Under the pieces are notes generated by a model. That model worked only from the letters and a program-made list of their open reading frames with translations, was not told where the DNA came from and did not search any database. From positions 1,093,656-1,157,655 of the forward strand of contig SCFE01000111.1 of assembly GCA_004352715.1 (NCBI GenBank): 64,000 nucleotides of DNA. The letters are read 5' to 3'. Positions 60,195-64,000 of this stretch are shown here, piece after piece. The position numbers and the translations under genes are program-made. How positions within the stretch are numbered: the first letter of the stretch is position 1; each line of letters opens with the position of its first letter. The stretch is from Hofstenia miamia. Lineage: Eukaryota > Xenacoelomorpha > Acoela.

Positions 60195-60967
60195 CCCTAT
60201 TCCAGTTGGGCTTTTTTATGTACGTTAAACAGTTGGGGGGGGCAAATTTGCCCCCCCCCTGTCTAGAATGCTCATTTCTTAACGAAATTCGATAAAACTT
60301 TGTAGGGTTGTAGTATGACATGTTACCATCAAGAAAAAAAAGGTACCATCGTTTTTGGTCACGTGGTCATGTGATGACGTCATCATTTTATGTCGGCATA
60401 GCTGATTTTAGCATTTTTGCAACAAAAATTGCATAAAAAGCATCTTATACATATTTTTTGATGTATATTGGATACTTATAACATAATTAGTTTCAAAACA
60501 TCATTTAGGTAAAATTTGAACAGATTTTGAGCATTATTAATTGCAAAATTGGAAAATATGACGTCATTGCAGGTCGTAAAATAGACTTTTTTCCACATTT
60601 TTCATTTTTTGAACCACAAATAGATACAAAAACAAAAAGGAAAGTTTTTTTCATTGATTTGTGTTACCTTAGACATAATACATTAGAAAACCTACGTCTC
60701 AAAGCTTATAGAGACAAAGATATTGTGCTATAGCCTCAAAAAACTAGGTATTTTACCATTTTTTTACCGAAATTTTGCCAATAGACCTCCGGAAAATGCT
60801 TACAGAGGAAAAAGTACAGGTCCTTTTGACTCAAAATTTTCAGGGATTGGTGATAAATAAATTTTGTTCACTGAGTCGAAAAATTTAGTTGTGTAATGGG
60901 GTCTAAAAAAAGTTATAACAAATCTCCGACAGGGGGGCAATTTTGCCCCCCCCCAACTGGAATAGGG
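60195..60967. mobile_element. piggyBac-like MITE, 773 bp, with TTAA duplications
   Basis: Both ends abut TTAA (60191-60194 and 60968-60971). The left end is CCCTATTCCAGTTGGG; the right end on the other strand is identical over those 16 bases. TTAA target plus CCC-starting ends is the piggyBac signature. Near both ends a G run and a C run flank a short AT core (GGGGGGGGCAAATTTGCCCC at 60233-60252 and a similar GGGGGGCAATTTTGCCCCCC at 60934-60953), so each end can form an extra hairpin. The interior encodes no recognised transposase; the open frame 60527-60733 has no known domain. Confidence 0.85.
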
Positions 60968-61406
60968 TTAAAAGCAAAATATGCTCGAATCATAGACCAA
61001 ATATTATCTCATGAATGAAGTGTTCATGGTAAGTGGAATGTACATATTATCTTCAATGAATGGAAAGAAATCATCCCACTCAATCCTTTCACTTTGTAAT
61101 CCTTGAAGACGGTGAAGATGCATTTGAGGGATTAGTTAAAAATGTAACCCTTCATTCTGTTTATGTGAAATTTCTGTAGGCTTAATTTGGTGACCCTTTT
61201 TGTGTTCTTGACATTTACTGCTATGCTTAAAGTGTAAAGATTTTTAGCCATAGCCATGGTTCACTAAGAAAAAATATTTGCGCTCCAACATAAAAAAAAA
61301 TACAAAACATCTTCGATTAATTCTTAGGGCTTACTAGTTGTAGTTTGAAGCCAAATATTGATCAAATGTTTACCGTACTCACTTGTAATTTTTATACTAA
61401 AGGATG

Positions 61407-62722
61407 TTTTTTATCTGTTCCGATTTAAAAATTTAATAAAATCGAGTCTAGTGCGCCGATTTTATTAAACTTGGTTTCAATCGAAAGAATATTGTTAGGG
61501 TTTGTTTTCATAAAAAATCTAGTATCATATGACCTCTTAAATATCATGCTTCAAATTGACACGGCAGTGATTGAAGATGTTTTCTAAGGAAGTTAAAACA
61601 AATTGCATCCTTTGGTAGAATGAATATAAGAGCCCAACGGAAGTCCAGAGAAAGTTTCGTACAAGGTATGGAAAGAATGAAGCTGCACCAAGCCGGAAGA
61701 TGATCAAGAAGTGGCATCAAACGTTTCTGGAAACTGGATCATGCGAAGCAGCTTTCCACACACAGACTTTTAACCGAGTTGCTGTCATTAACCATTATTT
61801 GGAAACTCCAAGACAGTCAATAAGAAGAGGAGCTGAATTTTTAGGTATATCTATTTCTCATGTTTGATCTGCTTTAAAAAGTGAAATGTTTCCATCTTAA
61901 AATTGTTCAGAAACCAACAGACATCACCAAGAGACATGAATTTGACAAAATTAAAGATTTTTGCAACTTTGTGAATCTCATGTTGTTTTCTGATGAAGTA
62001 GTGTTTCACCTCGATTGAGGAGTCAACGTCCACAATGCTTCTCATTGGTCTGTGAATAACCTTCATTGGCTAATTGAGAAATCAGAGAAATCATTGAACT
62101 CCCCGAAAACAATGGTTTGGGCTGCTATGGAAGATGCTGGTGTCATTGGTCTATTCTTTTTCGATGGAAATGTTGATGGAATTTCATATTTGAAGATGAT
62201 GAAAGAAAAGTTCTTCGCAGAATTCTGTCGTCTCCCTAATGTAACCGAGTTTTTATTTATACAGGATGGAGCCCCCCTTACTGGCAAAAGGAAGTCAGGG
62301 CATGGCTGAATGAAAAGTTCTCCGGAAGGTGGATTGAACGTGGAGGTGCTGAAGACATTAACATTACCTTTCTTCCTTGCTCGCCTGATTTGACCCCAGG
62401 GACATTTTTCTGTGGGGGTTTGTCAAAGAACTCGTCTACAAGCAAAACTATGAAAATCTTGATCAACTCAAAGCCGCCATTCTCACAGCGTTTCAACAGG
62501 TTTCACAAAACATCTTATTTGCAACTATGGAAAGTTTTGTGAAGCGTCTAAATTTAGTTCTTGAATGTAACGTTGGTCACATTGAAATGTAAAACATATT
62601 CATGTAGTAAGATTAGTTGTTTTTATCATTAACCCTAAACAATATTCTTTCGATTGAGACCAAGTTTATTAAAATCGGCCTACTGGATTTTATTAGATTT
62701 TTAAATTGGGACAGCTAAAAAA
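61407..62722 (+). mobile_element. Tc1/mariner-type transposon with long inverted repeats, 1.3 kb
   Basis: The two ends are inverted repeats of about 95 bases (61407-61502 and 62627-62722). They share, in order, GATTTTATTAAACTTGGT or the near match, then TCAATCGAAAGAATATTGTT and AGGGTT. A TA follows the right end (62723-62724); the left flank has TG, presumably a decayed TA. The length is typical of a complete mariner-like element, and the ITRs are longer than the roughly 30 bp of classical mariners. The + strand between them holds a transposase pseudogene. Confidence 0.85.
61577..62592 (+). pseudogene. Mariner-like transposase pseudogene
   Basis: From ATG 61577 the reading gives MFSKEVKTNCIL, YKSPTEVQRKFRTRYGKNEA (helix-turn-helix region) and ETPRQSIRRGAEFLGIS. 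After frame changes come LFSDEVVFHLD with the first catalytic Asp (codon 61992), MVWAAMEDAGVIGLFFFDG, FIQDGAP with the second Asp (62265), VRAWLNEKFSGRWIERGG, CSPDLTP with the third Asp (62387), FVKELVYKQNYENLDQLKAA, and the end FVKRLNLVLECNVGHIEM at 62592. Second and third Asp are about 40 residues apart, a D,D40D-like spacing. At least two stops (61893, 62016) and a frameshift near 62275 disable it. Transposase would cut and paste the element at TA sites. Confidence 0.82.
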
Positions 62723-63277
62723 TACTCTGTACTTTTTTTAACAGAGTTTTTTACAAATCCGTATAGAATTTTATGGAAAGTTTTGGATTCGTCCCAATTA
62801 TATTTAAGTAACCGAATTCTACCAAAAAGTAGCAAGACTTCTATTCTGTTAATGTGTACGCAGCGAAAAAATGAGTGCGGATAAATCATCATAATTTAAT
62901 GTTTGGCATTATGTCTTTTCAACAAATTCTGTCTGGGAACAAAATATACTGTTTTAAACATTTAATAGGTTTATGCGTTTAACTGGTTTTTTGTAAACCC
63001 TGTTAGTAAGCTCATTAAGCTATTTAGTGATGGATCAATATGCAAAACAGGTTGAGCAAAATGTATAATATACAAATTTATAAATATGTCATTAAAAAAT
63101 TGTATTGCATTTGTTTTTTGAGCAATAATACCAAATTAGAAAAACTATACATATCTGCTTTTACATGTTTATCTCAATCTACAATTTTAAAATCCTAATT
63201 AGACAAATAATTTATATTTTAACAAAACTATGCAGTTATTGATGTTTACCGTCTTTAATATGGTACATGATATTTAG

Positions 63278-63442
63278 GCAAAAAACGTTGATCTTCAAAC
63301 TGCTATTGTTTTGCTGAGTGTAGCCATCCATGAAACGTCGCCACTTATAAAACCCTTTCCAAACAAGCAATCAGTATTCTGTGATAAGAACAAATGGAAA
63401 TACTGGAAAAGTGGAGAATTGCTAATGCAAACAGTTCGAAAG
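63278..63442 (+). CDS. Ionotropic glutamate receptor, coding exon 7 (end of ATD)
   Basis: This 165-base exon (GATATTTAG| to CGAAAG|GTATGA), phase 0 on both sides, covers residues 307-361. It reads AKNVDLQTAIVLLSVAIHET, SPLIKPFPNKQSVFCDKN, then KWKYWKSGELLMQTVRK. This is the ATD helix written as YDaVlLlA.A in many iGluRs, followed by the C...W..G..L...l segment (delta receptors: [20 protein letters not shown], from memory). The cysteine is the usual partner of a disulfide in the first lobe. Continuation needs the domain S1-M1-M2-M3-S2, which must lie beyond this window. Confidence 0.88.
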
Positions 63443-64000
63443 GTATGAAAACTATTTTAATTTTTGACTCAGTATAAAATTTCAGATTTTAAGGCTATAC
63501 AATTAGTTAAGAACAGAATTATTCACTGTAATTGTATTATTTTTTGTCTGGGTAATACCTACTACATATTTTTTCATTTTTGTACTGCATAAAGACAGGC
63601 TTAGGTAGCTTCATTCGCATTGTAAACAATAGTTAAAGCAAAGTATTTAATAATGTTTTCCACTTTCCTAATAAGATGAGGATTTCACATTTTTCCTATT
63701 GAGCTGTGGTGAGTAGCATAGAAATGCTTCATTATATTTTCATTGATAACTTTGAGTATCACCTATAAATTGTTAAATGAAAATTTTATAGCAATTCTTA
63801 TTAGTTAATAACATCATATCCAGTGCACTGTTCTATTCATTTATTATTTACATTACATTAAGTAATGGATAATAATGCAAATACTGCATTCATCTGCATA
63901 TTAGGTTTGAAATTCCACATTGTCTGTGTTAATGGAATGGATTACCGAGCTTTGTGTTAATTATTGGCAAACATCCTCTCGTATTCTTGCATCAAATATG
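63443..64000 (+). other. Start of intron 7
   Basis: AT-rich sequence after donor GTATGA. No further phase 0 exon was found: the acceptor-like TATTAG before 63905 is followed directly by GTT TGA. The window ends inside this intron. Confidence 0.7.

Larger units (their letters stand above)
51655..63277 (+). other. Intron 6 of the glutamate receptor gene
   Basis: Phase 0 intron of about 11.6 kb, GTAGTG to GATATTTAG. 51655-55700 is plain AT-rich DNA with one TA array (53270-53301). 55862-57590 and 59300-60190 also show nothing recognisable. The rest holds the TA-centred palindrome (55741-55861), a LINE remnant (57590-59190), a piggyBac-like MITE (60195-60967) and a mariner element (61407-62722). 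62723-63277 is plain. Confidence 0.8.

Noticed and set aside
63905-64000. Next receptor exon after TATTAG
   Set aside because: Phase 0 entry reads GTT TGA at once, and the other frames stop within 20 codons with no receptor similarity.
1-64000. CRISPR arrays, operons, riboswitches, rRNA or prokaryotic mobile elements
   Set aside because: None seen; the window is eukaryotic with spliced coding sequence.

Overview
This is a very AT-rich, intron-dominated metazoan window with long introns, dense TA microsatellites and decayed transposons of many classes. No bacterial-type gene organisation is present. The receptor gene and transposon mix point to an invertebrate. An arthropod such as a chelicerate or another AT-rich protostome is possible, but the sequence alone does not settle it.

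The only host gene I can support is on the + strand and runs through nearly the whole window. It encodes the amino-terminal ligand-binding-protein-like domain of an ionotropic glutamate receptor, most like the delta (GRID) class. I reconstruct seven coding exons: 5316-5424 (signal peptide), 14701-14868, 27119-27394, 47359-47552, 49434-49487, 51538-51654 and 63278-63442. Each boundary is GT/AG, all six junction phases agree, and the joined reading is 361 codons without a stop. The glutamate-binding and channel domains must lie beyond position 64000. None of the larger single-frame ORFs of the window belongs to this gene; most come from transposons or from TA repeats.

Introns, 5' to 3'. Intron 1 (5425-14700) holds a pogo-like element inserted in a TA array, a decayed hammerhead-like motif, a 2.2 kb broken transposase-like gene on the - strand, a 37 bp tandem duplication and a GC-richer dispersed repeat. 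Intron 2 (14869-27118) is mostly plain AT-rich DNA, with a solitary hammerhead-like motif, a perfect 13 bp hairpin, a head-to-head pair of Penelope-like element ends (GIY-YIG endonuclease plus hammerhead-type ribozyme motifs), two assembly gaps and a decayed Tc1/mariner element. Intron 3 (27395-47358) carries a LINE tail, hAT-type MITEs with 8 bp target duplications, an internally deleted hAT element, a restriction-like-endonuclease fragment, a long reverse transcriptase ORF broken by one frameshift, a second LINE remnant and another Penelope-like remnant. Intron 6 (51655-63277) has a TA-centred palindrome, a LINE remnant, a piggyBac-like MITE with intact TTAA duplications and a 1.3 kb mariner element with long inverted repeats. 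Upstream of exon 1 there is one more hAT-type MITE (2381-2662).

The most unusual signal is a set of four hammerhead-ribozyme-like motifs (two within the Penelope-like pair, two solitary). All four have a two-base-pair stem III, and each is followed within about 15-50 bases by a TA array.
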